Part shown: in pieces, positions 7,320 to 16,156 of the stretch
Layout of the letters: each line of letters opens with the position of its first letter
How positions within the stretch are numbered: the stretch's first letter is position 1
From: Timburyella sp030842085
Lineage (GTDB): Bacteria; Bacillota; Clostridia; Oscillospirales; Acutalibacteraceae
Length of the DNA stretch: 52,158 nucleotides
Direction of reading: 5' to 3'
NCBI GenBank assembly: GCA_030842085.1
Contig: JAUUSE010000007.1
Location: 1 to 52,158, forward strand
Notes under the pieces: model-generated
What the model saw: only the letters and a program-made list of their open reading frames with translations
Database searches by the model: none
What the model was told of the DNA's origin: nothing
Translations under genes and position numbers: made by a program

Positions 7320-8249
7320 TTATTCAAACATCGGGGTGGATAAATATCTATCGCCTGTATCTGGAAGTATTGCCACGATTGTCTTTGAGGCGTTTTCTTG
7401 ACGCTTTGCTATTTTAATCGCAGCGCTAAGAGCCGCGCCGGATGATATGCCTACTAAAATTCCCTCTGTCTTCCCAATCTCTCTGCCGGACGCATAGGCT
7501 TCTTCATTGCTTACCTTTATTATTTCGTCATAAATGTCTGTATTCAATATATCCGGTATAAATCCGGCGCCTATGCCCTGCAGTCCGTGAGGGCCGGCAT
7601 TTTCTCCCGACAGCACCGCTGACGTTTCCGGCTCTACCGCCACCACCTTGACGGCCGGATTTTTTGATTTTAAATATTCTCCCACACCTGTAATTGTTCC
7701 GCCGGTGCCGACGCCGGCCACCAAGATGTCTACTTTACCGTCGGTGTCATTATATATCTCCGGGCCCGTTGTCTGCCGGTGCACCTCAGGATTTGCCGGG
7801 TTGACAAACTGGCCCGGTACAAAGCTGCCCGGAATTTCTTTTGCAAGCTCATCCGCTTTTTCTATTGCGCCTTTCATGCCCTTTTTCCCATCAGTCAGCA
7901 CCAGCTCGGCGCCATATGCTTTCATTATCTGCCGGCGCTCTTTGGACATTGAATCCGGCATGACTATTATTACCCTGTAGCCCCGCGCCGCCGCTACCGA
8001 TGCAAGGCCTATTCCAGTATTTCCGGAGGTCGGCTCTATTATCACCGACTCATTATTCAGCTTTCCATCGCGTTCTGCAGCATCTATCATTGCTTTCGCC
8101 ACTCTGTCTTTTACAGAGCCGGCTGGATTTAAATACTCCAGTTTTGCCAAAATTCTCGCATTTAAATTATACTTCTTTTCTATATTAACAAGCTCTAACA
8201 GCGGTGTGCCGCCGATTAACTCTTCTGCCGACCTATATATCTTTGACAT
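7320..8249 (-). CDS. cysK: Cysteine synthase A (O-acetylserine sulfhydrylase)
   Basis: 309 residues; a PLP enzyme that makes cysteine from O-acetylserine and sulfide. Visible motifs: GGTPLLEL at the N-terminus, NPAGSVKDRVA with the PLP Schiff-base lysine, PTSGNTGIGLA (substrate loop), and GTGGTITGVGEYL (phosphate loop). The Met at 8249 was chosen because GGAGA lies 9 bases upstream; two in-frame Mets further out have poor spacing. It has its own promoter and is divergent from a TauE/SafE-type permease, suggesting a local sulfur-metabolism group. Confidence 0.95.
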   Translation of the reverse strand: MSKIYRSAEELIGGTPLLELVNIEKKYNLNARILAKLEYLNPAGSVKDRVAKAMIDAAERDGKLNNESVIIEPTSGNTGIGLASVAAARGYRVIIVMPDSMSKERRQIMKAYGAELVLTDGKKGMKGAIEKADELAKEIPGSFVPGQFVNPANPEVHRQTTGPEIYNDTDGKVDILVAGVGTGGTITGVGEYLKSKNPAVKVVAVEPETSAVLSGENAGPHGLQGIGAGFIPDILNTDIYDEIIKVSNEEAYASGREIGKTEGILVGISSGAALSAAIKIAKRQENASKTIVAILPDTGDRYLSTPMFE

Positions 8250-8342
8250 TTGCATACATCTCCAAAAAATTATTTTACAATGCATCGTTTTAAAAGATTA
8301 TGTTTATGCACAAGCTTAAATTACCATATGCATTCTTTTATT

Positions 8343-8371
8343 ATTGTATATTCGTAAAATACAAGTGTCAA
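8343..8371 (-). promoter_or_regulatory. Promoter of cysK
   Basis: TTGACA (8371-8366), 17 bases, TACAAT (8348-8343), pointing at cysK. Predicted start near 8336 leaves an approximately 87-base leader. Confidence 0.8.
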
Positions 8372-8474
8372 CATATAAAATGCAAATTATAAACCGCGTA
8401 AATCTGCTTAAAATAATTAGAAGAGATATTTTAAAGTCTAATACTGCACGCACTGTTATGTGCGGGAGGTTTAT

Positions 8475-8831
8475 ATGAAAAAGAAAAATATAATAAAAAT
8501 GGCATGCGGGCTTGCCATAGGTTTTATAAACGGACTATTAGGCGCCGGCGGCGGTATGCTTGCCGTGCCGCTTCTAAAAAAATACGGTCTGGATACAAAA
8601 GAGGCGCATGCAAGCTCAATTGCTGTTATTCTGCCGCTGACCATTTTCAGCGCGGCGCTTTATGTGATTTCCGGCCGAGTAAATATAAGCGACAGCTTTA
8701 TTTATATTCCAACTGGAATATTAGGAGCTGTTATAGGCGCGTTTATTCTTAAAAAAATCCCTGACAAGTGGATTCGCAGGTTATTCGGCATATTTATGAT
8801 ATGGGCGGGCATACGCCTGTTTCTACGATGA
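8475..8831 (+). CDS. TauE/SafE family permease, N-terminal half
   Basis: 118 residues with about four membrane segments. GLAIGFINGLLGAGGGMLAV is the signature loop of the TSUP (TauE/SafE) family, and EAHASSIAVILPLT is the usual next segment. The family normally has two such halves in one chain of about 250 residues; here the second half is a separate gene whose ATG overlaps this stop (ATGA). GGGAGG lies 5 bases before the ATG. TSUP proteins move sulfite, sulfonates or other organic anions; the adjacent cysK favours a sulfur compound (inference). Confidence 0.85.
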   Translation: MKKKNIIKMACGLAIGFINGLLGAGGGMLAVPLLKKYGLDTKEAHASSIAVILPLTIFSAALYVISGRVNISDSFIYIPTGILGAVIGAFILKKIPDKWIRRLFGIFMIWAGIRLFLR

Positions 8832-9259
8832 ATATCTGGGCGGCATTGATTGCCGCGCTGCTCGCCGGTGCTGCAGGGGCGTTGGGGCTCGGCGGCGGAG
8901 GCGTACTCATAATTTATTTATCGGCCTTTGCCTCTATGGACCAGCTTAAAAGTCAAGGTATAAACCTGCTGTTTTTTATCCCCCTTGCTATAATCGCAAT
9001 TATTATACACAGCAAGCATCACCTTATTAAGTGGAAAGAGATTATTCCCATTTGCATCTGCGGCCTTCTAGGCGCCGTCGGCGGCTCAATTGTCGCCGGT
9101 ATGATTGACGCTTCAATATTATCGAAAATATTTGCGGTGGGAATAGCCGCTCTCGGAGTAAAGGAGCTTTTCTCCAAAAGCACGGCCGACAACAGCAGCA
9201 AGAGCAAAAGCGGCACGACGTCTGAGAAAAAATCGCAGAAAAATCCGCTTGAGCATTAA
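8828..9259 (+). CDS. TauE/SafE family permease, C-terminal half
   Basis: 143 residues, again about four membrane helices with the repeat signature GALGLGGGGVLIIYL and a basic, polar tail. It starts inside the upstream stop (ATGA overlap), so translation is coupled and the two products probably pair into one eight-helix carrier. Both halves look intact, which argues against a broken gene. The tail (about 25 residues of Ser, Lys, Glu) is cytoplasmic and probably not structural. Confidence 0.85.
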   Translation: MNIWAALIAALLAGAAGALGLGGGGVLIIYLSAFASMDQLKSQGINLLFFIPLAIIAIIIHSKHHLIKWKEIIPICICGLLGAVGGSIVAGMIDASILSKIFAVGIAALGVKELFSKSTADNSSKSKSGTTSEKKSQKNPLEH

Positions 9260-9403
9260 AAAGTTCTTATTGCTCTGCATTGAATTGCATATAAATCCTC
9301 TATTAGCACTTAAGGCGCCAAATTGTTGCATAAAATTTCATCGCTTTACAAAAATAAAAGTATATTATATAATTATTATACTAACTTTTTGGAGGCGGCA
9401 GAA

Positions 9404-10027
9404 ATGGCGAGCAGTTTTTCCGCTAATCTTTCGGAGCTTAGAAAAGAAAAGGGCATATCTCAAAGCGAGGCGGCAAAGGAGCTTGGCGTTTCACAAGCGC
9501 TGCTTTCACACTATGAGCGCGGCATAAGAGAATGCGGATTGGACTTTCTTATAAGAGCCGCAAAATTTTATTCTGTTTCCTGCGACTATATCTTAGGAAT
9601 AAGCACAAGCCGCGATAATTCAGGGCACAGTTATGATAATCCTAAGGTAAGCCAAATTTTTGATGTATTAGACACTGTAATTAATATAGTAGACGACGCC
9701 GGCAGCAAATCTCTTAAAAACGACGTGGCCGATTTCTATCTTTATGCGCACTACTGCCTGCTTACTTCTATACAGCCATCCCGCAATGCGTCTGATATAA
9801 GCGGAAACACTTTGCCGGACAGCATCTGCTTTCAGCTTGCGCTTTCTAACATGCAGTCGCTGTGTGCAAGCGCTTATTGCGCGGCAAATAAGATAAAATA
9901 TCCCGGTGTAAACTTTGTAAAACGTAAAATATCAAATATTTCAGATATGAAAAATCTCACTTCATCAAAACAAAAGGCCGCTGAAGATGCGTTATCTTAT
10001 ATAAAGCAAAAAATTTGCGGCAAATAA
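9404..10027 (+). CDS. XRE-family (Cro/CI type HTH) transcriptional regulator
   Basis: 207 residues. The N-terminus (about 6-60) is an HTH_3 domain: LSELRKEKGISQSEAAKELGVSQALLSHYERG, with recognition helix around SQALLSHYE. The remaining 140 residues are predicted helical and not recognised. GGAGG at 9391-9395 lies 8 bases before the ATG. It follows the permease genes by about 145 bases in the same direction and may or may not share their transcript. Target genes unknown. Confidence 0.85.
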   Translation: MASSFSANLSELRKEKGISQSEAAKELGVSQALLSHYERGIRECGLDFLIRAAKFYSVSCDYILGISTSRDNSGHSYDNPKVSQIFDVLDTVINIVDDAGSKSLKNDVADFYLYAHYCLLTSIQPSRNASDISGNTLPDSICFQLALSNMQSLCASAYCAANKIKYPGVNFVKRKISNISDMKNLTSSKQKAAEDALSYIKQKICGK

Positions 10028-10067
10028 AATTGATTCTACTTAATAAAAAAGCACCAGTTTAGGACGT

Positions 10068-10108
10068 TGTTTTAGAAAAGCAGAGAGGGACGGCTGATGT
10101 CGTCCCTC
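10068..10108 (-). terminator. Possible terminator of the aminopeptidase transcript
   Basis: The stem GAGGGACG (10085-10092)/CGTCCCTC (10101-10108), read on the minus strand, is followed by a moderately T-rich tail (CTGCTTTT). It lies about 115 bases beyond the aminopeptidase stop. Confidence 0.4.
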
Positions 10109-10124
10109 AAAAAATTTCTTATTT

Positions 10125-10153
10125 CACCGCCCTTTTGAGCCGGTGTTTTTTTA
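10125..10153 (+). terminator. Terminator after the XRE regulator
   Basis: A short stem CACCG (10125-10129)/CGGTG (10141-10145) followed by seven T. Weak stem but a good tail. Confidence 0.45.
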
Positions 10154-10221
10154 TCTCTGAATATCATTAAATGCTTTATGGGTATATAAGTCAAAAAATT
10201 TTTATCAAAATCACTCTGACA

Positions 10222-11616
10222 TTACTTGTAAAATTCACAAAATGCCTTATACATCATATAAATATCAAGCTTTGATGTTGTCTCAAATGGTGAATGCATC
10301 GACAGCACCGGCACACCGATATCAAGCACGTCCATGCCAAGCCTTGCAACAAACATTGATACCGTTCCGCCACCGCCTAAGTCGACCTTGCCAAGTTCAC
10401 CTGTCTGCCAAATTACTCCCGCAGAGTTAAGCATGCGGCTTATTTCGCCTATAAACTCCGCCGATGCGTCGGATGTGCCACTTTTTCCCCTTGAGCCGGT
10501 GTATTTTGTAAGCACCACGCCGTTGTTTAAATATGCGCAGTTTTTATGGTCTACTACATCTGGGAAGCATGGGTCAAATCCTACATTTACATCGGCCGAC
10601 AGACACTTTGACGCAGCTATTACATTATAGCCCTCTCTTCCATCGGATTTTGCAAGGTCTGTTATGAAGTTTTCAAGATAAGCCGCCTTTAAGCCGGTAT
10701 TTCCGTCGGAGCCTATCTCCTCTTTGTCGGTAAGCACGGTTATTACCGTCTTAGCAGGATTTTTGCACGCTAATGCAGCCTGCAGCGCCGGATAAGCGCA
10801 CACCCTGTCGTCCTGGCCGTATGAACCGATAAGCGACCTGTCAAATCCAATATCGCGGGCTTTGTTAAGCGGTACGGCTTCAAGCTCGGCAGTTATAAAA
10901 TCATACTCTGTTATGCCGTACTTCTCGTTAAGCATTTTAAGTATATTTATCTTTACAAGCTCGCTTTCATCGTCGCTCTTAAACGGACGGCTGCCTATTA
11001 AAATATTGATTTCCTCGCCCTTTATTCCGTCGGACAGAGTACGTTTCATCTGTTCCACTGCAAGATGCGGCAATAAATCATTTACTACAAAGCACGGGTC
11101 GCCCTCGTCTTCACCTATGTTTATTTCTACAGATGTTCCGTCGCTCTTTATTATAACGCCGTGTAGAGCAAGAGGAATAGCCGTCCACTGATATTTCTTT
11201 ATTCCGCCGTAGTAGCAGGTCTTAAAATATGCAAAGCCGGTATCTTCATAAAGCGGATTTTGCTTCATGTCCAGCCTCGGCGAGTCAATATGCGCAGCTA
11301 TAACATTTACGCCGCTGCCTATATCCTCGCTGCCTATGACAGCCAACATGACCGCCTTGCCGCGGTTGTTTACATAAACCTTATCGCCGGCGTTGTATTT
11401 TTTGCCGAATTCATACTCTTTAAATCCGTTTTTCTCCGCTGCCGCAACGGCGTATTTTACCGCCTCACGCTCAGTTTTGGATTTATTGAGGAAGTCTTTA
11501 TAATCCTCGCAAAAATCGTACGCCTTGTTTACCTCCAAATCGTCCAGTCGTAAATAAGCGTTTTTCTTATCGATAAACAGCTTTTCCTTTATTATCTTTG
11601 CCTCGTTTTTTTCCAT
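10222..11616 (-). CDS. M18 family zinc aminopeptidase
   Basis: 464 residues; cytosolic di-zinc aminopeptidase of the ApeB/aspartyl aminopeptidase group, which removes N-terminal residues from peptides. Family metal and catalytic segments are all present: AAHIDSPRLD (first metal His), the Asp in VNDLLPH, LTDKEEIGSDGNTG (catalytic Glu pair), SADVNVGFDP, and a C-terminal SMHSPFE (last metal His). Length is usual. GGGAGGAAC precedes the ATG at 11616. It is followed by its own hairpin and is separated by about 90 bases from the transglycosylase upstream. Confidence 0.93.
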   Translation of the reverse strand: MEKNEAKIIKEKLFIDKKNAYLRLDDLEVNKAYDFCEDYKDFLNKSKTEREAVKYAVAAAEKNGFKEYEFGKKYNAGDKVYVNNRGKAVMLAVIGSEDIGSGVNVIAAHIDSPRLDMKQNPLYEDTGFAYFKTCYYGGIKKYQWTAIPLALHGVIIKSDGTSVEINIGEDEGDPCFVVNDLLPHLAVEQMKRTLSDGIKGEEINILIGSRPFKSDDESELVKINILKMLNEKYGITEYDFITAELEAVPLNKARDIGFDRSLIGSYGQDDRVCAYPALQAALACKNPAKTVITVLTDKEEIGSDGNTGLKAAYLENFITDLAKSDGREGYNVIAASKCLSADVNVGFDPCFPDVVDHKNCAYLNNGVVLTKYTGSRGKSGTSDASAEFIGEISRMLNSAGVIWQTGELGKVDLGGGGTVSMFVARLGMDVLDIGVPVLSMHSPFETTSKLDIYMMYKAFCEFYK

Positions 11617-11704
11617 TGTTTGTTCCTCCCTTATTTTCTGTCTATTTTCAGAGGCTTTGCCCCAACATTTAACATCTTATCGTGCCGTTTGATGTATTTT
11701 ACAC

Positions 11705-12283
11705 TTAAGACGGCAAATTATATGAATTGTATTTTTTAGCAAACAGTTTATCATATATCCTTTTTACACTCAAGACTTTGTTTACATAATCATTTGTATC
11801 ATCGTATGGAATACTGTCCAAGGTTTTCCCGTCTGCAGAATACCGAGGGTCGCTTAGCCAGCTGTTAACCGCACCGCGTCCCGCATGATACGCCGCAAGC
11901 ATCTCCCTGTAATTTCCAAACTCGTCAAGATGAAGCCTTAAAAGTGCTGTGCCGTATTTTATATTCTGTTCAGGGTCATACATATCAGGCAGCTCGCTTC
12001 CGCCCTCTACCATTACCAGCCATTCAAGCGTCTCAGGCGTAATCTGCATCAGACCGTGCGCGTCCTTGTGAGACATAGCGTCTTTATTAAATCCGCTTTC
12101 ACACCTTATTACGGCAAATACCAGCGTCGGCTCCAGCCTATTTTCGCTGCTGTATTTTACCACTAAATCCTCATACTCAGTTGGATACATCGCTTTGTAT
12201 AATATATTAATGCCGGCTGCGACTATTATTACAGATAATGTCAGGAGCACGGCCGAAAAAATTGCTTTACCGGCAAGCCTCAT
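11705..12283 (-). CDS. Membrane-anchored lytic transglycosylase (SLT domain)
   Basis: 192 residues. One N-terminal membrane anchor (about 8-28) is followed by an SLT/lysozyme-like fold that cleaves peptidoglycan outside the membrane. The catalytic Glu is in IRCESGFN; HGLMQITPET and MLAAYHAGRGAVNSW are the standard downstream motifs (GLMQ and AYNAG equivalents). AAGGAGG lies before the ATG. The start overlaps the end of coaE by 17 bases, so the two are translationally linked, as in several other Clostridia. Confidence 0.93.
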   Translation of the reverse strand: MRLAGKAIFSAVLLTLSVIIVAAGINILYKAMYPTEYEDLVVKYSSENRLEPTLVFAVIRCESGFNKDAMSHKDAHGLMQITPETLEWLVMVEGGSELPDMYDPEQNIKYGTALLRLHLDEFGNYREMLAAYHAGRGAVNSWLSDPRYSADGKTLDSIPYDDTNDYVNKVLSVKRIYDKLFAKKYNSYNLPS

Positions 12284-12890
12284 CCGCCGACCTCCTTATT
12301 TCGTCTACAACCTGATTTGCAAGCTCTTCAAGCTCGCTTAAACTGCCGTCGTTTTCTATTATTATATCGGCTAAATTTTTATAATAATCAGCACTGTTCT
12401 GCACCGACATGCGCTGCACCGCCGCGCTGCTTTCAAGCTCGTCGCGTATAATTATCCTGCCGAGCCTTATGTCGGCGTCCGCCACTACCGCCACTGTTTT
12501 ATCGCAGATTATATCTATGCCGCTTTCAAAAAGCAGCGGAGCATCTATCACCGCTATTTTTTCTCCCGCATCGCTCAGCGCCTTTACCGCGCGGCGGATG
12601 CTCATTGTTATAAACGGATGCGTTATATCGTTAAGCAGTTTGTGCTTTTTCTCATCTGAAAATGCACGGGAGGCAAGAAGCTTCCTATCAAGCGTGCCGT
12701 CGGCTTTGATTATATCGCTGCCAAAAGCCATGCCAAGCTCAGCTAAAGCGTAGCATCCCGGTGCTGTGACATCTCTTGCCGCTTTGTCGGCATCTATAAT
12801 CTTTAGCCCGCGTCCGGCAAAAAACTCTGCTACAGTTGACTTTCCCGCACCTGTCGGACCTGTCAATCCGACAACATATATATTATTCAT
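12267..12890 (-). CDS. coaE: Dephospho-CoA kinase
   Basis: 207 residues; last step of coenzyme A synthesis, phosphorylating the 3'-OH of dephospho-CoA. The P-loop GPTGAGKST is at residues 10-18; IDADKAARDVT and VIDAPLLFESG are family motifs that bind the substrate and close the lid. Length is normal. The downstream transglycosylase overlaps its 3' end, and Sua5 ends 70 bases upstream, so the housekeeping genes here probably form one transcription unit. Confidence 0.95.
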   Translation of the reverse strand: MNNIYVVGLTGPTGAGKSTVAEFFAGRGLKIIDADKAARDVTAPGCYALAELGMAFGSDIIKADGTLDRKLLASRAFSDEKKHKLLNDITHPFITMSIRRAVKALSDAGEKIAVIDAPLLFESGIDIICDKTVAVVADADIRLGRIIIRDELESSAAVQRMSVQNSADYYKNLADIIIENDGSLSELEELANQVVDEIRRSADEACR

Positions 12891-12960
12891 TTTATTACCC
12901 CTGTTTAATTATATGGATAATATATTATCTATATTTCACCAAATTAAACCTATGCTAAAT

Positions 12961-13998
12961 TTATTCCTTATCGCAGTCTATTATCCTAAAAGACGCCGCC
13001 CTTATAAGCCGATTGTACAGCGCAAGACCTATGCCGTCCATATCTGGCAAGCGAATATACGCCTTTTTATAGCCACATTTGTCTATCTCTCTTAATATGT
13101 CAAACAGCCGCGCCGCCTGCATAGCGTGATTATATTTGTCGCCTAAAACAAAACAGTCATGCTTTATTCTGCCCGTATCTTCACTGAAGCATACAACGGC
13201 AGTATCATTATCAAGCGACGCTGCAAAATTTCTAAAACCGTCGTCGCTGCCCTGCACCAATATGACATCGGCAGCCGGCGAATAATGCGTATATTTCATA
13301 CCCGGTGACGGCGGAGCTTTTCCCTCCTCCGCCTCCTTTAGCACATTCTGCGAAACCTCTGCTGCACCGGCCACAGACGCTATATCACTCGGAGTAACGG
13401 CGCCCGGACGCAAAATTACCGGAACGTCGCCTGTTATGTCAACCACCGTCGACTCTATTCCCACGCTGCAGCTTCCGCCGTCGACTATTAAATCTATTTT
13501 TCCGTTTAAATCGTCATAAACATGCTGCGCTGTAGTTGGGCTCGGCTTTCCGGATGTATTTGCCGACGGCGCTGCAATGGGAACGCCCGACTTTTCTATT
13601 GTCCTTAAAAATGACATGCTGTTTGGCATGCGCACGCCTATTGTATCAAGTCCGGCGCTTACCGTATCAGGTATAATATCTCTTTTCCGCATTATCATGG
13701 TAAGCGGCCCCGGCCAAAATTTTTCACTCAGCTTATATGCAAGCGGCGGAACCTCAAGAAGTAAATCTTCCGCCATTTTCATGCCGCTTACATGCACTAT
13801 AAGCGGATTATCCTGCGGCCTGCCCTTTGCAGCAAATATTTTATTAACGGCCTCTTTATCAAGCGCATTTGCGCCAAGTCCATAAACCGTTTCCGTCGGC
13901 AGTGCAACAAGACCGCCGTGCTTTATCACTTCTGCTGATAATTTTGCCGCCGCTTCTATTCCATTTTCGTCTGCGGCCCTGATTATTTTTGTCAGCAT
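12961..13998 (-). CDS. sua5: L-threonylcarbamoyladenylate synthase (Sua5 type)
   Basis: 345 residues. It makes threonylcarbamoyl-AMP from Thr, bicarbonate and ATP, the first step of t6A37 modification on ANN-decoding tRNAs. The YrdC domain (1-205) shows LPTETVYGLGA, KGRPQDNPLIVH and APSANTSGKPSPT. The C-terminal Sua5 domain (about 235-345) is present after a linker with SPGMKYTHYSP, which distinguishes it from the shorter TsaC. It lies between coaE and prfA, a usual neighbourhood in Firmicutes. Confidence 0.95.
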   Translation of the reverse strand: MLTKIIRAADENGIEAAAKLSAEVIKHGGLVALPTETVYGLGANALDKEAVNKIFAAKGRPQDNPLIVHVSGMKMAEDLLLEVPPLAYKLSEKFWPGPLTMIMRKRDIIPDTVSAGLDTIGVRMPNSMSFLRTIEKSGVPIAAPSANTSGKPSPTTAQHVYDDLNGKIDLIVDGGSCSVGIESTVVDITGDVPVILRPGAVTPSDIASVAGAAEVSQNVLKEAEEGKAPPSPGMKYTHYSPAADVILVQGSDDGFRNFAASLDNDTAVVCFSEDTGRIKHDCFVLGDKYNHAMQAARLFDILREIDKCGYKKAYIRLPDMDGIGLALYNRLIRAASFRIIDCDKE

Positions 13999-14238
13999 CT
14001 ATCTCATCACTTCATATTATTAGTTTTACACAACTTCACAATTTATTTTAAAAGAAATATTAATCTTTATAAACGCCGAATTGACGACGATGCAACTTTT
14101 TAAGATTATCTAAATTCAGCCGACAAACATTGCCGGCGACACTAATACGCGGCCTTAGTTAAAGCATATTCCACAGCCGCTATATCCGCAAGCTGCTCTA
14201 CGCCGCTTTATAACACATGCATATATCTAAAGTATAAA

Positions 14239-15315
14239 CTATTCCTCAGACTCTGCCTTAAGCTTTTCCGCGCGGTCGGCGGTAACAAGCGCATCAATCA
14301 GCTCGTCAAGGTCGCCGTCGAGTATCTGGTCGAGCTTATACAGCGTAAGTCCTATCCTGTGGTCCGTAACACGGCTCTGAGGATAGTTGTAGGTACGTAT
14401 TCGCTCGCTGCGGTCGCCGGTACCCACCTGAAGCTTCCTGTTTTTTGCAATCTCCTCGCTCTGCTCCGACTGCAGCTGTTCATATAGCCTTGAACGCAAA
14501 ATTTTCATTGCTTTCTCTTTGTTTTTATGTTGACTTCTTTCATCCTGACACTCAACCACTAGTCCGGTAGGTATATGCGTTATCCTTATGGCAGACTCGG
14601 TTTTATTAACATGCTGTCCGCCGGCGCCACCGGAGCGATAAGTGTCTATTTGTAAATCTGCCGGATTTATGTCAACTTCAACTTCCTCAGCTTCTGGCAG
14701 TACCGCCACCGTAACGGTAGAGGTATGAATACGCCCGGAGGCTTCGGTTTCTGGGACACGCTGCACTCTGTGAACGCCGCTCTCAAATTTCAGGCGTGAA
14801 TATGCGCCGTCGCCCTCTATTATAAAGCTAACTTCTTTCATGCCGCCTATGCCGGTTTCATTGGCGCTCAGCATCTCTACTTTCCATCTTTTTGATTCAG
14901 CGTACATGTTATACATCCTGTATAATACACCGGCAAACAGCGCCGCTTCTTCACCGCCGGCGCCGCCGCGTATCTCAACTATTACGTTTTTATCGTCGTT
15001 TGGATCGGTAGGAAGCAGCAAAATTTTTATATCTTCTGTGAGCTGTTCTATTTTAGATTTTGCTTCAGACAGCTCCTCTTCCACCATCTGCTTAAAATCC
15101 GGATCCATGCCGCCCTCGCTCAGCAATTGCGCCGCCTCAGACGCCGTATCCTCCGCCGACCTGTATTCGCGGTATTTCTCTATTAGCGGAGTGAGCATTT
15201 TATGCTCTTTCATAAGCTTTGTATATCTTACCTGGTCATTATATACATCCGGCTCAAGCAGCTGTTTTGATATATCTTCATACCGCTTTTCCACCTCTTT
15301 TAGCTTTTCTATCAT
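14239..15315 (-). CDS. prfA: Peptide chain release factor 1
   Basis: 358 residues, normal length. RF1 terminates translation at UAA and UAG. The catalytic GGQ is in SGGAGGQHVNKTESA; the codon-recognition P-x-T is PET in QRVPETEASGRIHT, as in Bacillus RF1, and not the SPF of RF2. The start lies 18 bases after DUF951. There is no in-frame UGA or frameshift, as expected for RF1. Confidence 0.97.
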   Translation of the reverse strand: MIEKLKEVEKRYEDISKQLLEPDVYNDQVRYTKLMKEHKMLTPLIEKYREYRSAEDTASEAAQLLSEGGMDPDFKQMVEEELSEAKSKIEQLTEDIKILLLPTDPNDDKNVIVEIRGGAGGEEAALFAGVLYRMYNMYAESKRWKVEMLSANETGIGGMKEVSFIIEGDGAYSRLKFESGVHRVQRVPETEASGRIHTSTVTVAVLPEAEEVEVDINPADLQIDTYRSGGAGGQHVNKTESAIRITHIPTGLVVECQDERSQHKNKEKAMKILRSRLYEQLQSEQSEEIAKNRKLQVGTGDRSERIRTYNYPQSRVTDHRIGLTLYKLDQILDGDLDELIDALVTADRAEKLKAESEE

Positions 15316-15333
15316 CTATAACGCACTCCTAAT

Positions 15334-15540
15334 TTATTGTTTATACGGATTTATTTCTTCTCCGTCTCTTATTATCCTCTTTATATTCTTTTCGGCACGC
15401 TGCCGCGGAAGCATAATCTCATGCCCGCAGCCGGTACATTTCAGCTTAAAATCCATTCCAACCCTCAGGCAATAAAATGTATATGAGCCGCACGGATGCG
15501 GCTTTTTCATTTTCAGCACATCATTTACATGTACATCCAT
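15334..15540 (-). CDS. DUF951 zinc-ribbon-like small protein
   Basis: 68 residues. VNDVLKMKKPHPCG and a CTGCGH motif are typical of DUF951, a short conserved Firmicutes family with a likely zinc site and an OB-like fold; function not established. GGGGGA precedes the ATG. It is first in the operon with prfA (18-base gap) and has the usual length. Confidence 0.85.
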   Translation of the reverse strand: MDVHVNDVLKMKKPHPCGSYTFYCLRVGMDFKLKCTGCGHEIMLPRQRAEKNIKRIIRDGEEINPYKQ

Positions 15541-15683
15541 AGTCTTCCCCCAGACTTTTCCAGCCTAACTTATATTATATTATTATATCAGCAAAAAGGC
15601 AACACATGTATTTTGCTAAACAATATTTTAATTTGCATTTTTTAGATAATTATTAAAGTAATCAATATATCTTCATCTAATTT

Positions 15684-15716
15684 ATAAAAAAACGGTCCGG
15701 TAAATCACCGGACCGT
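15684..15716 (-). terminator. Terminator of the ribosomal protein/nusG cluster
   Basis: A perfect 9-bp stem, ACGGTCCGG (15692-15700) with CCGGACCGT (15708-15716); on the minus strand it ends in seven T. It lies 24 bases beyond the rplL stop. Confidence 0.92.
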
Positions 15717-15739
15717 CATGCTTAATTTCTAAAGTAAAA

Positions 15740-16123
15740 TTACTTAAGCTCAACCTTTGCGCCAACTTCTTCGAGCTTCTTCTTCATTTCCTCAGCGTCG
15801 TCCTTAGATACGCCCTCTTTAACAGCCTTAGGTGCGCCGTCAACAAGAGCCTTTGCCTCAGCAAGGCCGAGACCTGTTATCTCACGTACTACCTTGATAA
15901 CCTTAATCTTCTCAGCGCCTACTTCTGCAAGAACTACGTCGAACTCGCTCTTCTCCTCAGCAGCAGCGGCAGCACCGCCAGCAGCAGGAGCAGCAGCTAC
16001 AGCTACCGGAGCAGCGGCTGATACGCCAAACTCCTCTTCAAGAGCCTTTACAAGCTCTGAAAGCTCAAGTACTGTTAATGATTTTACTTCTTCAATTAAA
16101 TTTGTTACTTTCTCTGATGCCAT
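15740..16123 (-). CDS. rplL: Ribosomal protein L7/L12
   Basis: 127 residues. Forms the flexible ribosomal stalk that recruits translational GTPases. An N-terminal dimerisation helix (about 1-35), an Ala-rich hinge (about 36-55) and a globular C-terminal domain with KIKVIKVVREITGLGLAEAK are all in place. GGAGG lies upstream of the start. It is the last gene of the cluster, 33 bases after rplJ and just before the terminator. Confidence 0.98.
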   Translation of the reverse strand: MASEKVTNLIEEVKSLTVLELSELVKALEEEFGVSAAAPVAVAAAPAAGGAAAAAEEKSEFDVVLAEVGAEKIKVIKVVREITGLGLAEAKALVDGAPKAVKEGVSKDDAEEMKKKLEEVGAKVELK

Positions 16124-16156
16124 GATATGTTAACCTCCAAAATTTTGTTTTATTTT

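Noticed and set aside
7920..7980. Plus-strand frames opposite cysK
   Set aside because: Shadow frames; all family motifs are on the minus strand.
8475..9259. Frameshifted (broken) TauE/SafE gene
   Set aside because: The halves overlap by ATGA, each starts at a Met with membrane segments complete, and each has the full signature, so two functional genes are more likely than one broken one.
14840..15475. 211-residue open frame antisense to prfA
   Set aside because: It lies opposite a well-supported prfA frame, has a low-complexity Ser/Ile/Phe-rich product and no ribosome site; it is a shadow of prfA.
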